Shown: positions 31,006 to 39,173, counted from the stretch's first letter. The stretch is 39,173 nt of DNA from Nocardia pseudovaccinii NBRC 100343 (GCF_001613225.1 NZ_BDBY01000210.1:1-39173); one strand, 5' to 3'. Notes: generated by a model from the letters alone, not told the origin. A program made the numbers and translations.

Positions 31006-31971
31006 ATGGCAAGGGATCTGACTCAACTCGAGCTGCTCACGGAGTTGGAGCCGGTTGCCGAAGAAAACGTCAACCGGCACCTCTCCCTGGCAAAGGAATG
31101 GCATCCGCACGACTACGTCCCGTGGGACGAGGGCCGCAACTTCGCGGCACTCGGCGGGGTGGACTGGGACCCTGAGCAGTCCCGACTGAACGAAGTCGCG
31201 AAGGCGGCCATGATCACGAACCTGCTCACCGAAGACAATCTGCCCTCCTACCACCGCGAGATCGCCGAGAACTTCTCGCAGGACGGCGCCTGGGGCACCT
31301 GGGTGGGTCGCTGGACCGCCGAGGAGAACCGCCACGGCATCGTCATGCGCGACTACCTCGTGGTTACTCGTGGCGTCGATCCCGTGGCGCTCGAAGAGGC
31401 GCGCATGATCCACATGACCAACGGATTCGCTTCGCCGACCGAGGCCGATGCGGGCTTCCTGCACTCGGTCGCGTACGTGACCTTCCAGGAGTTGGCCACT
31501 CGGGTCAGCCACCGCAATACCGGTCGAGTCTGCGACGACCCGATCGCCGACCGCATGCTGCAGCGCGTCGCCGCCGACGAGAACCTACATATGATCTTCT
31601 ACCGCAACATGTGCGGCGCGGCCCTGGATCTGTCCCCCGACCAGGCGCTCGAGGCGATCACGCTGATTCTGGAGAACTTCCAGATGCCCGGCGCCGGGAT
31701 GCCCAACTTCCGCCGCAACGGCGTACTGATGGCCAAGCACGGCATCTACGATCTGCGCCAGCACCTCGAAGAGGTGGTGCAGCCCGTGCTGAAGAAGTGG
31801 AACATCTTCGAACGCACCGATTTCACCGCACGCGGCGAGGCCGTGCGCGAACGGCTCGGGCTGTTCCTGGAGAAGCTGAGTCAGGACGTCGTCAAGTTCG
31901 AAGAGCAGCGCGACCGCATGCTCGCTCGCGAGGCGAAGAAGCGTGAGCTCGCCGCGGTCGCCGTCGGCTGA
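31006..31971 (+). CDS. desA1: acyl-ACP desaturase (DesA1-like)
   Basis: This 321-aa soluble di-iron enzyme introduces a double bond into an acyl-ACP chain, in mycobacteria as part of mycolic acid synthesis. The iron ligands are in TAEENRHG (near residue 106) and AADENLHMIFY (near 191), the paired EXXH motifs of plant-type stearoyl-ACP desaturases. Long stretches (LTEDNLPSYHREIA, RDYLVVTRGVDP, SFQELATR-like VTFQELATRVSHRNTG) match what I remember of M. tuberculosis DesA1 (Rv0824c, 338 aa). The ATG at 31006 has AAGGGC 8 bases upstream; one at 30991 is possible. The nearby dus and LCP genes repeat the Rv0822c-Rv0824c order, with other genes inserted. Confidence 0.93.
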   Translation: MARDLTQLELLTELEPVAEENVNRHLSLAKEWHPHDYVPWDEGRNFAALGGVDWDPEQSRLNEVAKAAMITNLLTEDNLPSYHREIAENFSQDGAWGTWVGRWTAEENRHGIVMRDYLVVTRGVDPVALEEARMIHMTNGFASPTEADAGFLHSVAYVTFQELATRVSHRNTGRVCDDPIADRMLQRVAADENLHMIFYRNMCGAALDLSPDQALEAITLILENFQMPGAGMPNFRRNGVLMAKHGIYDLRQHLEEVVQPVLKKWNIFERTDFTARGEAVRERLGLFLEKLSQDVVKFEEQRDRMLAREAKKRELAAVAVG

Positions 31972-31986
31972 TCTCCACCGCAAACG

Positions 31987-32032
31987 TAAACGCGCCGCCG
32001 CCGGATTTCTCCGGCGGCGGCGCGTTTATTTT
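31987..32032 (+). terminator. intrinsic terminator of desA1
   Basis: A perfect stem of 19 bp (31987-32005 with 32010-32028) around TTTC is followed by TTTT. It begins 15 bases after the desA1 stop. Confidence 0.92.
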
Positions 32033-32091
32033 CGGCAACGTCGATCTCAGTGGCGAACTTATAGCTTCAACCGCCGAAAGTCCTTGCGGCG

Positions 32092-32745
32092 CTACTTCAC
32101 CGGCAGTGCGCCGTCGACACCGCCCACATCGGTGATCTTCCAATCCGAGTTCTTATCCAGCGTGACGTTGTAGGTCACCGTTGTCTGCGCGCCTTCCGGA
32201 CTCTGCGCATTCGTCGAACTCACATTCACGAACACATCGACTTTGTAGATACCGCCTTGCTCCGACATCACCTTTGCGGTAATCGGCGCGGCGGTGGAGG
32301 TCCACTTCAACGGAACCAGAATCTGTTCGAGCTTGGGCGCGGTCGCGTCGAACTTATTCGCCAGCTGCGGAACTGTATTCGCCTTCAGCTTGGCCACCCA
32401 TGACGGGATGTCCTGGTAATTGACGGTGGCCGCGCCGACCGCGTATTCGGTGGCCACCTGCTCGGCCCGCTTATCCGCGGCTTCCCGATCGTTTCGATCG
32501 GCAAGATCACCGCGGGCCGAGACGAGTAACCCGCCCAGCACGGCGACCGCGATTACCAATGCGCCGATTACCGCGCCGACGACCACGGTGGATACGCGAA
32601 TCGACAGGGTGCCCGGCTGCCGGTCCGACGGCTGCCCGGACGTGCCCGCCCGCGTATCGGACGCCTTCGACTCGGTCGCCTTGCCCGGCTCCACGCCGGA
32701 GTGACGGTCCGCACCCGATCCCGCGCCTTCGATCCGTTCCGTCAT
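32092..32745 (-). CDS. Mce-associated-type membrane protein
   Basis: The product is 217 aa. Residues 1-45 are hydrophilic and disordered. One membrane helix follows (VVVGAVIGALVIAVAVLGGLLV, about 54-75). The outer domain begins with a charged helix (RNDREAADKRAEQVATEYAVGAATVNYQD) and ends in beta strands (VYNVTLDKNSDWKITDVGGVDGALP). This topology and the A..YA.A..T..Y.D-like start of the domain fit Mce-associated (Mas) proteins of Mycobacteriales, which stabilise Mce lipid transporters. No mce operon is in the window. GGAGAGGG lies 5 bases before the ATG at 32745, so the longer frame to 32871 is rejected. Confidence 0.78.
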   Translation of the reverse strand: MTERIEGAGSGADRHSGVEPGKATESKASDTRAGTSGQPSDRQPGTLSIRVSTVVVGAVIGALVIAVAVLGGLLVSARGDLADRNDREAADKRAEQVATEYAVGAATVNYQDIPSWVAKLKANTVPQLANKFDATAPKLEQILVPLKWTSTAAPITAKVMSEQGGIYKVDVFVNVSSTNAQSPEGAQTTVTYNVTLDKNSDWKITDVGGVDGALPVK

Positions 32746-32885
32746 TGGCCCTCTCCGATGAGTGTGGTGGTCACGGGCGATACCCGTGAGTAACAGGCTA
32801 CGTATCGGCGCAAACCGCCGACGATTCGGCCGGGAACCTCGACACTGGGGGAATATCCGATATCCGTTCACAGGAGGCCCGGGAC

Positions 32886-33746
32886 ATGAGGAACAAGGGC
32901 GAGGCCACGCTCGGCGGCAAGGTCGTCGCGATCACCGGCGGCGCACGCGGGATCGGACGGGCCACCGCGGAGGCATTCCTGGGGGCGGGCGCCGCCGTCG
33001 CGATCGGTGACATCGATGTCGAACTGGTCGCCAAGACGGCGGCGGAGTTGGGCGCCGATCCGGATGCCAAGATCGTCGGCCTGCCGCTGAACGTCACGGA
33101 CAAGGCCTCCTTCGCCGCCTTCCTCGACAGCGTGGACAGCGCGCTCGGCCCGCTGGATGTGCTGGTCAACAACGCGGGCATCATGCCGACCGGGTTGTTC
33201 GCCGACGAGGACGAAGCGATGACCCAGCGGATCATCGCTATCAACCTCAACGGCGTGATCCACGGCTCGCGTCTGGCCGTCCGGCGATTCATGGACCGCG
33301 GCAGCGGACATGTGATCAATATCGCGTCTTTGGCTGGGACACAGGGCTTTCCGGGCCTGGCCACCTATTGCGCGACCAAGCACGCGGTGGTCGGTTTCAC
33401 CTCGGCGCTGCATCTGGAGATGAAGGAGCACGGCGTGCACGTCGGCGCGGTGCTGCCGGGCATCGTGCGCACCGAACTGTCGGCAGGCGCCAATATGCCG
33501 ACTTGGATTACGCCGCTGACCACGGTGGATCCGGAGGATGTCGCGCAGGCCATCGTGAAATCGGTAAAGCAGCGCAAACCGCTGGTGACCGTGCCACGCC
33601 GACTCGCGGCCATCATCAAATCAGCGCAACTGCTACCCTACCGCGCACAGCTGGGCGTCGCCGAATTCACCGGCGCGACAACGGCTTACGCGCAACCCGA
33701 CCCGGCCGTGCGGGAGATCTACCACCGCAGACTCCGCGACCAATAG
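32886..33746 (+). CDS. short-chain dehydrogenase/reductase
   Basis: The product is a 286-aa classical SDR. The cofactor loop is ITGGARGIGRA near residue 17, with Asp ending strand 2 (IGDID), which suggests NAD preference. NNAGIMP is near 96, the catalytic Ser is in NIASLAGTQG, and YCATK (near 156) holds the Tyr-Lys pair. The C-terminal extension of about 40 residues (RRLAAIIKSAQLLPYRAQLGVAEFTG) is typical of SDRs associated with lipid or cell-envelope metabolism in actinobacteria. The substrate is unknown. AGGAGG lies about 9 bases before the ATG. It is divergent from the Mce-associated-type gene. Confidence 0.9.
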   Translation: MRNKGEATLGGKVVAITGGARGIGRATAEAFLGAGAAVAIGDIDVELVAKTAAELGADPDAKIVGLPLNVTDKASFAAFLDSVDSALGPLDVLVNNAGIMPTGLFADEDEAMTQRIIAINLNGVIHGSRLAVRRFMDRGSGHVINIASLAGTQGFPGLATYCATKHAVVGFTSALHLEMKEHGVHVGAVLPGIVRTELSAGANMPTWITPLTTVDPEDVAQAIVKSVKQRKPLVTVPRRLAAIIKSAQLLPYRAQLGVAEFTGATTAYAQPDPAVREIYHRRLRDQ

Positions 33747-33903
33747 CCCGCTCGGGACCGGAACTGCGCGACCATGGTCGGCCCCCCGGACCGGCAACCC
33801 ACGATTGTCTACGTCCCCCATGTCTGGCAGTCTCCGCCGAAGTCGAGGCGATTCGCCGGGGCGATCGGCCTCGGCAGGATCCTCGCGGGCACCGCGGATT
33901 TTG

Positions 33904-35586
33904 TCAGGAACTCTTTCCCGGGGGTGCCGACTCGCTCCCCCGCTGCGCCGCGTCCGGGGCGGCCTGTTCCGACTCGGTGCGACGATCAGGCGATTCGCTA
34001 CTCCGGGCTGGCGCAGGAGCCGGAGCGAACACCTTGGGCGCGGCGGAATTGGCCTGATCCGGTGTGGACTGGGCGGCGGAGCGCTCGGTCTTGCCCGACC
34101 ATGGAGTCCGAGCCGTCGCCTCCTTCGCCGCCTGGCGAGTGGGGCGGCGCCGAGCGCCGCGGCGCCGCGGCGTACTCGCTGGCGATCGAGCTTGGCTGCC
34201 CGTCGGTCCGGAACGGTCCCAGGGCGTTGACAATACCGATTTCCCTGGGGTGAATTGGGGCGCCTCGGGTCCAGTGCGCCGTCGCGGATCGCCGACCACA
34301 GGATCGGCCCCGGAGGAAGGGGCGGTGCCCGGCGGGTTCGACACGGCCGAAGCAGGTAGGTGCTGAACGGGTTTGTCGTCCCGCACAACGTTGTCCGAAG
34401 CTGCGGGCGAACCACTCGAGTGCGCATGCACCGTCTGGGCCGTCTCCGGCTCGGACTTCGGTTCGGCCCGAACCGGAGACGAACCGTCAGCGGCCGCAGC
34501 CGAATACCACACGGCCGGACGGTCGAGCGCGGAATGCTGCGGCTCGGTTCGACCGCCCGCTTCGTCGGCGTCCGGGTGCGCGGGCGAAGCGGCGGCCAAG
34601 CGCCCGGGCCCGCCCGGCTGGGGCATGCGTTCCCCGAGAGATCCGGGCGCTGCCGAACGATACTCGTGACGCTCGGCCGCACCTGCGCCATTCGTGCCCG
34701 TGGTCCCGGCCTTCGGGGCTCGGGGCGAGGCGAACTCACGGGGCAACTCAGGCACTGCTGGCGGGCGCACATCGTGCCGTCCCACGGAACCCGATGCGCC
34801 ACTGGGTGATCCGGGCGCGCCGCGCTGATCCACAGCGATTGGTTCGCTGATCGGGTTCGCGGTTGTGAAGTCCAGTCCGGCAACATTTTCCACGAACCTT
34901 GCCGCATGCTCACGAATATCGTCGGCGTAGTTGTCGAGCAGGTCGGCGTAGCGCATCACCTCGTTCGGATCGATATGCAATGGCTGCGCAGACGAATTCG
35001 GCGACGGCACGCCGAGTACCTCACGTGCGGCGTCGTAGACGAACCCGTTGATCTTGCGCTCGATGGTGTCTGCGAGCGGTCCCATCGCCCTGCTGATCAC
35101 CTCGATGGCAATGTAGGAGATCAGCATCTGCTCCATCGCACTCAGCAGTCTGCTCGCGGCCGCCCGAAACGCGGTGGTGAGCGCTGCCGACCATCCCGCA
35201 GTCACCACCATCGATGCCATCAAAGCCGTATAACCCGCGGCAAGCGCGGCAACCTCGGCCAGCACCACCGCTTTCACCACGGTGATGACATCCGCCGCGA
35301 CATCCAGCGCCTTCGCCACCGTTCGACACGCCTGATCGAGAGCCTCCGTGTGGCCGACGCTCATCCGCGCCCAGGCCGCAACCAGTTGATCGTAGGAGTA
35401 ACCCGAATAGACCGAGCCCATGTCCCGTACCGCCGCGGTGGCCGACTCGTGGGTGCTGGCAACGCTCGTGGCGAAGGCACGCACCTGCCCGGCGAGCTCG
35501 CGAACCTGATCCTCATCGATGTCCGGATACGGAACACCGAGGAAGTTCAGGAACATCGCCACCTCATGCGGTATCTCGAATGCCAC
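33904..35586 (-). CDS. WXG100-like domain protein with long Pro/Ser/Ala-rich tail
   Basis: The product is 560 aa from a GTG at 35586 with GAGGA 8 bases upstream. Residues 1-215 are helical and resemble the WXG100-like N-terminal domain of CpnT-type secreted toxins: MAFEIPHEVAMFLNFLGVPYPDIDEDQVRELA, then helices rich in Ala, with a hydrophobic centre (VVKAVVLAEVAALAAGYTALMASMVV). Residues about 250-560 are low-complexity (Pro, Ser, Ala, Gly, Arg) and lack any fold I can recognise. In known CpnT-like proteins a toxin domain follows; here there is none, but an ART-like gene lies just upstream in the same operon. It may therefore serve as a secretion partner for a type VII system; that role is inferred. 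Confidence 0.72.
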   Translation of the reverse strand: MAFEIPHEVAMFLNFLGVPYPDIDEDQVRELAGQVRAFATSVASTHESATAAVRDMGSVYSGYSYDQLVAAWARMSVGHTEALDQACRTVAKALDVAADVITVVKAVVLAEVAALAAGYTALMASMVVTAGWSAALTTAFRAAASRLLSAMEQMLISYIAIEVISRAMGPLADTIERKINGFVYDAAREVLGVPSPNSSAQPLHIDPNEVMRYADLLDNYADDIREHAARFVENVAGLDFTTANPISEPIAVDQRGAPGSPSGASGSVGRHDVRPPAVPELPREFASPRAPKAGTTGTNGAGAAERHEYRSAAPGSLGERMPQPGGPGRLAAASPAHPDADEAGGRTEPQHSALDRPAVWYSAAAADGSSPVRAEPKSEPETAQTVHAHSSGSPAASDNVVRDDKPVQHLPASAVSNPPGTAPSSGADPVVGDPRRRTGPEAPQFTPGKSVLSTPWDRSGPTGSQARSPASTPRRRGARRRPTRQAAKEATARTPWSGKTERSAAQSTPDQANSAAPKVFAPAPAPARSSESPDRRTESEQAAPDAAQRGSESAPPGKSS

Positions 35587-35655
35587 CCATAGTCCTCGAA
35601 TCGTTCCGGTTCAACCAAATTACACCCACCGGTCCGAAATCAAGGACGAATTATG

Positions 35656-36627
35656 TCATCGCTGAACGACCAGCGCCGTGCGATCGAGGACAACCCAATA
35701 ATTGCCGACGTGATCGAAGCCGGTACGACCCGTGTCGTACGCTTGGTAGCCCCTGGCGGCAGCGTAACGTCCGGGATCGGCCAGCACCTGTAGCTTTGCT
35801 TCCAACTCTTCGCTTCGCCTTATCATTTCCGGTGATGGATTTTCCGTGATCCGGATAGTTCCCCGAAGCCACCCGGCCTCGTCGCTTATCCGGCTGAGCG
35901 CCGCTTGATGTTCTTCGTGTAAATCTCGGAACTCGATGGTTCGCGAACCCGGACGCAATGCCATTCGAACGACCGCATCCTCGTTATTACCAGCGTAATA
36001 CAATGCATCGGACCTGGCGGTCGACACATATGTTCCGTTGCCGGTGTCGAGAACATGTGACGCACTACCGGGAAAGTATGACCCGTGTTTGAACTGTTCG
36101 GCGTAGCTGCGGTCGGTCAGTCCCCGGAAGAACTCGTGCCCGCCCGCATCGATGACCGCGTCGACGCCTTCCCGCTCCACCACGGTCGGCAAATCGTCGA
36201 ACCCCTGACTGCGGCAGATCGCTCCCAACGCCGAATCACCGTCGGACGAAGCGGCCTCTCGCTCCGCCGCACTCAGGTACGGATCGTCACGCCTGGTTTC
36301 CACCAAAGTGTGGATCGAACGGTAGTCGAGATCGTCGACGATATTACTGCCGCGCGACACATACTCGGATGTAGATATTCCTGTTGTTGCGATCGGCGCA
36401 TCCGCCATATCATGCGAGAAATCTTGCGAGTTCACCGACTGTTCGCCCTCGCGGTCGGATGTTTCATGGTTTCGAGCGGTTTCGCCCGCCGGGCGACTGA
36501 CATCACGGATATTTCCGGAGTCGCTCTCGGCACTTTTACTGAATAGGCGGGACAGGCTTTCTCGAACACCCCGCATCGCGCCGCTCAATTTGCCGCTGAT
36601 CATCATGATCTGAGCAACTCCAATCAT
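35656..36627 (-). CDS. putative ADP-ribosyltransferase-fold protein
   Basis: The product is 323 aa. Residues 1-130 are hydrophilic and probably disordered after an amphipathic start. Residues about 135-323 form one domain: GGHEFFRGL (Arg168), EQFKHGSYF, then GNGTYVSTARSDALYYAG (197-213), VVRMALRPGSRTIEF, and GYQAYD...WVVLDRTALVVQ at the end. The order Arg in xxRG, then GNGTYxS before a helix with YA, then a closing strand pair follows ADP-ribosyltransferase (ART) folds. I cannot place the catalytic Glu, so activity is uncertain. Base composition is less GC-rich than the neighbours, which suggests acquisition. The start could also be 36606 or 36603. It precedes the WXG100-like gene by 69 bases on the same strand. 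Confidence 0.5.
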   Translation of the reverse strand: MIGVAQIMMISGKLSGAMRGVRESLSRLFSKSAESDSGNIRDVSRPAGETARNHETSDREGEQSVNSQDFSHDMADAPIATTGISTSEYVSRGSNIVDDLDYRSIHTLVETRRDDPYLSAAEREAASSDGDSALGAICRSQGFDDLPTVVEREGVDAVIDAGGHEFFRGLTDRSYAEQFKHGSYFPGSASHVLDTGNGTYVSTARSDALYYAGNNEDAVVRMALRPGSRTIEFRDLHEEHQAALSRISDEAGWLRGTIRITENPSPEMIRRSEELEAKLQVLADPGRYAAARGYQAYDTGRTGFDHVGNYWVVLDRTALVVQR

Positions 36628-36960
36628 AGGAATATCGGTCCAGCTGAATTACCACAGGCAAGGAACAGCGTCGGGTTCGGACCGGCGCCGGTCGGTATGC
36701 CGATTATCGAGAGTAGTGCTCGACTTCGTATTCGGCTGAGTTCACACAATCCGGCCGGAAATGGGGCAGGTCGCGACAATCGTTATTTTGCCGAAGAACT
36801 CCGAAGCCGTCTCGGCCCCGTTCGATCGGCCCGTGGCCGAAGCGTCGGGCGCTCCGATCGTCGAGCACAACTACCGCTGCCGTAACCCAGGGCGTGCGCC
36901 AGTGCACATCGAACAGCGGTGATATCGGCACTGGTTCGTCCGGATGAGACACTGGTGGGC
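36628..36960. other. intergenic region between the ART-like gene and dus
   Basis: These 333 bases separate two divergent genes. A minus-strand frame at 36704-36952 (82 codons, starting MSHPDEPVPISPLFDVHW) is the only candidate gene. It would precede the ART-like gene in the same direction, but its codon use is weak, it has no clear ribosome binding site and I do not recognise it. The region presumably holds both promoters. Confidence 0.4.
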
Positions 36961-38109
36961 GTGACGATTACTGCCGAAGCCAAGAGCACGCTGCGGATCG
37001 GGCCGTATCCGGTCGATCCGGCGGTGGTGCTCGCGCCGATGGCGGGCATCACCAACCTGGCGTTTCGGAAGCTGTGCCGGGAGTTCGGCAGCTCCACTTC
37101 GATCTATGTGTGCGAGATGATCACCGCGCGGGCGGTGGTCGAGCGCAATGAGAAGACGCTGCACATGATGTCCTTCGACGAGGACGAGCATCCGCGCTCG
37201 ATGCAGCTCTACGGTGTGGATCCGGCCACACTCGGCGAGGCCGTGCGAATCATCGTCGGCGAGGGCTGGGCCGATCACATCGATCTGAACCTCGGCTGCC
37301 CCGTCCCGAAGGTCACTCGGCTGGGTGGCGGCGCGGCACTGCCGTACAAGCGCGCGCTGTTCAGCAAGATCGTCAAGGCGATGGTTTCCGGCGCCGAACC
37401 GGCCGGTGTTCCGGTGACGGTGAAGTTCCGCATCGGTATCGATGACGACCACCTCACCTACTTGGACGCGGGCCGCATTGCCGAGGCCGAGGGCGCCAAG
37501 GCCGTCGCACTGCACGCCCGCACCGCCGCACAGCGGTATTCGGGCCAGGCCGACTGGACGAAGATCGCGCGGCTCAAGGAGGCCGTCACGACGATTCCAG
37601 TGCTCGGCAACGGCGATATCTTCTCCGCCGCCGACGCGGTGCGCATGATGGACGAAACCGGTTGCGACGGAGTCGTTGTCGGCCGCGGCTGCCTCGGTCG
37701 CCCGTGGCTGTTCGCCGAATTGCAGGCGGCACTGCGCGGCGAAGCACTGCCCGAGGCGCCGAACCTAGGCCGCGTCGGCGAGGTGCTGTACCGGCACGGG
37801 GCGCTGCTCGCCGAACATCTCGGCGAGGACAAGGCCATGCGCGATCTGCGCAAGCATATGGCCTGGTATCTGATGGGCTTTCCGGTCGGTGCGGACCTGC
37901 GCCGCTCCTTCGCGACTGTGTCGAGTCTCACCCAATTGCAGGACCTCATCGGCGAACTCGACCCGACCGCGCCGTTCCCCCGCGATGCCGAGGGACCGCG
38001 CGGCCGTCAGGGTTCGCCGGGCAAGGTTGCCCTGCCGCACGGTTGGCTCGACGATCCCGACGATCCGGCCGTCCCCGCGGGCGCGGATCTGATGCACAGC
38101 GGCGGCTGA
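36961..38109 (+). CDS. dusB: tRNA-dihydrouridine synthase (DusB type)
   Basis: This 382-aa FMN-dependent enzyme reduces uridines in the tRNA D-loop using NADPH. The TIM-barrel motifs are in order: VLAPMAGITNLAFRKLCREFG, MQLYGVDP, DHIDLNLGCPVPKV with the catalytic Cys near residue 113, VTVKFRIGIDDD, LHARTAAQRYSGQADW, VLGNGDIFSAADA and CDGVVVGRGCLGRPWLF (the FMN phosphate site). The C-terminal helical domain contains LRKHMAWYLMGFP. The GTG at 36961 fits the family start; its ribosome binding site is weak. The homologue in M. tuberculosis is Rv0823c, between desA1 and an LCP gene, as here. Confidence 0.95.
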   Translation: MTITAEAKSTLRIGPYPVDPAVVLAPMAGITNLAFRKLCREFGSSTSIYVCEMITARAVVERNEKTLHMMSFDEDEHPRSMQLYGVDPATLGEAVRIIVGEGWADHIDLNLGCPVPKVTRLGGGAALPYKRALFSKIVKAMVSGAEPAGVPVTVKFRIGIDDDHLTYLDAGRIAEAEGAKAVALHARTAAQRYSGQADWTKIARLKEAVTTIPVLGNGDIFSAADAVRMMDETGCDGVVVGRGCLGRPWLFAELQAALRGEALPEAPNLGRVGEVLYRHGALLAEHLGEDKAMRDLRKHMAWYLMGFPVGADLRRSFATVSSLTQLQDLIGELDPTAPFPRDAEGPRGRQGSPGKVALPHGWLDDPDDPAVPAGADLMHSGG

Positions 38110-38331
38110 TCGTTTCGAGCGACCGGCACGCGACTTGTACGTGCAATCACACTTTCACCCGATCGTAAAAAACTCTCCGACCAGCACATATCCAAATGTG
38201 CAAGACAACCTCGGCCCGTCGATTTCGCACTGGGCTGGCTCGCCGTGGCGGAATCGTTATCATTGGCGGAATCGGTCATGCGGGTCGAAAGCGGCCGAAA
38301 CGGCAGCGGAGACGAAAAGCGAGGTTCGTTG
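38110..38331 (+). promoter_or_regulatory. upstream region of the LCP-type gene, with an 11-bp direct repeat
   Basis: This 222-base spacer follows dusB. It is locally AT-rich. TGGCGGAATCG occurs twice (38246-38256 and 38264-38274) with an 18-base period, which would put two bound proteins on nearly the same face of DNA. The repeat is 58 bases before the start codon of the next gene. Confidence 0.4.
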
Positions 38332-39173
38332 GTGGGTGACGATCGGCACGGGCAGTCGCCACGGCCCGGAGGTCGCGCCCCGTGGGAGCGCTATCCCACG
38401 GCGGATTACACCGAACGCGACGGTGCACGGTCGTCCAGGAGAGCCCGACATAACGATCCCGATTCCGGCTCGGCACCGCTGACGGTTCAGGACCTGGTCC
38501 AGAAGGTCGACAACGAACGCAGCGGGCGCAGACGCCGGTCCGCGACCCCGGACGCACCGCCCACGCACGCGAACCGGGCTGCCCCGAAGCCGCCGGAGTC
38601 CGCCGCCCGCCAAGCCGATGCCCCGCCGCGCAAATCGAGCGCTCCCTCCGCGCGCCAAGCGGACGCGCCGCCCCGCACATCAGCCATGCCAGCCGGACGC
38701 GGTGCCGACGCACCCCGCACATCGGCTACCCCGGCGGCCGGACGCAAGACCGACGCACCGCCGCGCACATCCGCGATGCCCGCTGGACGCAAAGGCGACG
38801 CGCCCCGCACCTCGAGCACCCCGGCTGCACGCAATACCGAAGCACCGCGCACCTCGAGCACCCCAGCCGGACGCAAGACCGACGCCCGTACGACGGCCAC
38901 TCCAGCCGCCAAGGCCGACGCCACCCGCCGTTCCGCGGCCTCCCCGGTCGTCGACGACATCGCGGGTACCCCGACGACCGCGCGCACCGGGAAACGCCGC
39001 GCATCGACGGTTTCCGGAAAAGAGCCGCCCGAGGTCGTCACCGACGTGATCCCCCCGGTCGAGGAGGCCCCGCGACCGAAGAAGCGCACCATCGGCTGGC
39101 CGACCACCGATCCGGACGCCCCGAAAACCGCGGCCGCATCGACCCGTGTCGGCTTGTCCCGGCTCGCCGCGAG
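38332..39173 (+). CDS. LCP (LytR-CpsA-Psr) family-type protein, N-terminal part
   Basis: The frame runs off the right edge after 280 codons. The GTG at 38332 has GAGG 7 bases upstream. The visible part is almost entirely disordered: a charged start (VGDDRHGQSPRPGGRAPWER), a helix (LTVQDLVQKVDNERSGRRRR), then imperfect repeats of the type DAPPRTSAMPAGRK over residues about 90-200. It ends in basic sequence (RPKKRTIGWPTT, then VGLSRLAA) such as precedes a membrane anchor. The LCP catalytic domain is not in view. The call rests on the neighbourhood, since Rv0822c, an LCP protein with a long disordered N-terminus, follows dus in M. tuberculosis. LCP enzymes attach arabinogalactan or similar polymers to peptidoglycan. 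Confidence 0.6.
   Translation, partial: MGDDRHGQSPRPGGRAPWERYPTADYTERDGARSSRRARHNDPDSGSAPLTVQDLVQKVDNERSGRRRRSATPDAPPTHANRAAPKPPESAARQADAPPRKSSAPSARQADAPPRTSAMPAGRGADAPRTSATPAAGRKTDAPPRTSAMPAGRKGDAPRTSSTPAARNTEAPRTSSTPAGRKTDARTTATPAAKADATRRSAASPVVDDIAGTPTTARTGKRRASTVSGKEPPEVVTDVIPPVEEAPRPKKRTIGWPTTDPDAPKTAAASTRVGLSRLAA

Noticed and set aside
36704..36952. An 82-codon minus-strand frame that could be an immunity gene for the ART-like protein
   Set aside because: Codon use is weak, there is no ribosome binding site and no resemblance; it is only noted in the intergenic entry.

Overview
The window is high-GC actinobacterial chromosome. The gene content points to the mycolic-acid-bearing Mycobacteriales, and most likely to Nocardia: a salicylate-derived mycobactin/nocobactin-type siderophore locus, a polyprenol-phosphate mannose synthase, a DesA-type acyl-ACP desaturase, DUF3239, an Mce-associated-type protein, a WXG100-like protein and an XPB helicase. 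Several neighbourhoods match those I know from Mycobacterium tuberculosis: XPB helicase with a DapC-type aminotransferase (Rv0861c/Rv0858c), PlsB-PlsC (Rv2482c/Rv2483c), desA1 with dus and an LCP gene (Rv0824c/Rv0823c/Rv0822c), and a Glu-Asp-Phe tRNA cluster with tRNA-Lys nearby. The genus is inferred; there is no 16S gene here.

Layout. 0-9 kb: the edge of an exported protein gene, a coiled-coil protein of unknown role, a secreted M1 aminopeptidase, two LysE/RhtB exporters, DUF3239, XPB helicase, a TRIC/UPF0126 membrane protein, a DapC-type aminotransferase and a small Gly/Ser/Thr-rich protein. 8.9-14.1 kb: an ECF41-type sigma factor, an acetyltransferase, a methyltransferase, a type I DAHP synthase with what looks like an attenuator leader (a Tyr-Phe-Trp-Phe leader peptide), a CMD/AhpD-like protein with a perfect ECF41-type promoter, and an SDR. 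14.1-20.9 kb: siderophore genes, namely an NRPS (carrier-Cy-A-carrier), a divergent salicyl-AMP ligase and a salicylate synthase. Three IdeR/DtxR-type iron boxes sit in the two promoter regions. 20.9-27.1 kb: a DUF2127 membrane protein, the coupled acyltransferases PlsB and PlsC (PlsC fused to a degenerate HAD domain), a 0.7-kb repeat block holding two decayed copies of a WYL/YafY regulator fragment, and Ppm1. 27.4-30.2 kb: two small proteins, four tRNAs and a TetR regulator resembling gamma-butyrolactone receptors. 31-39 kb: DesA, an Mce-associated-type protein, an SDR, an operon of an ART-like protein and a WXG100-like protein, Dus, and the start of an LCP-type gene with a long disordered N-terminus.

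How the genes fit together. DAHP synthase feeds the shikimate pathway to chorismate. Salicylate synthase converts chorismate to salicylate, the AMP ligase activates it, and the NRPS accepts it on its first carrier and forms an oxazoline with a hydroxy amino acid. The remaining siderophore enzymes (PKS, lysine hydroxylase, further NRPS, MbtH) are not in this window, so the pathway is split or continues elsewhere. PlsB and PlsC make lysophosphatidate and phosphatidate, DesA supplies unsaturated acyl chains for mycolates, and Ppm1 supplies polyprenol-P-mannose for lipomannan/LAM.

The most interesting signals are the aromatic leader peptide, the ECF41 promoter matched to a sigma gene 3 kb away, the ART-like/WXG100-like gene pair, the duplicated regulator relic set in minisatellite repeats, and a 47-bp direct repeat of which one copy encodes part of the DAHP synthase N-terminus.
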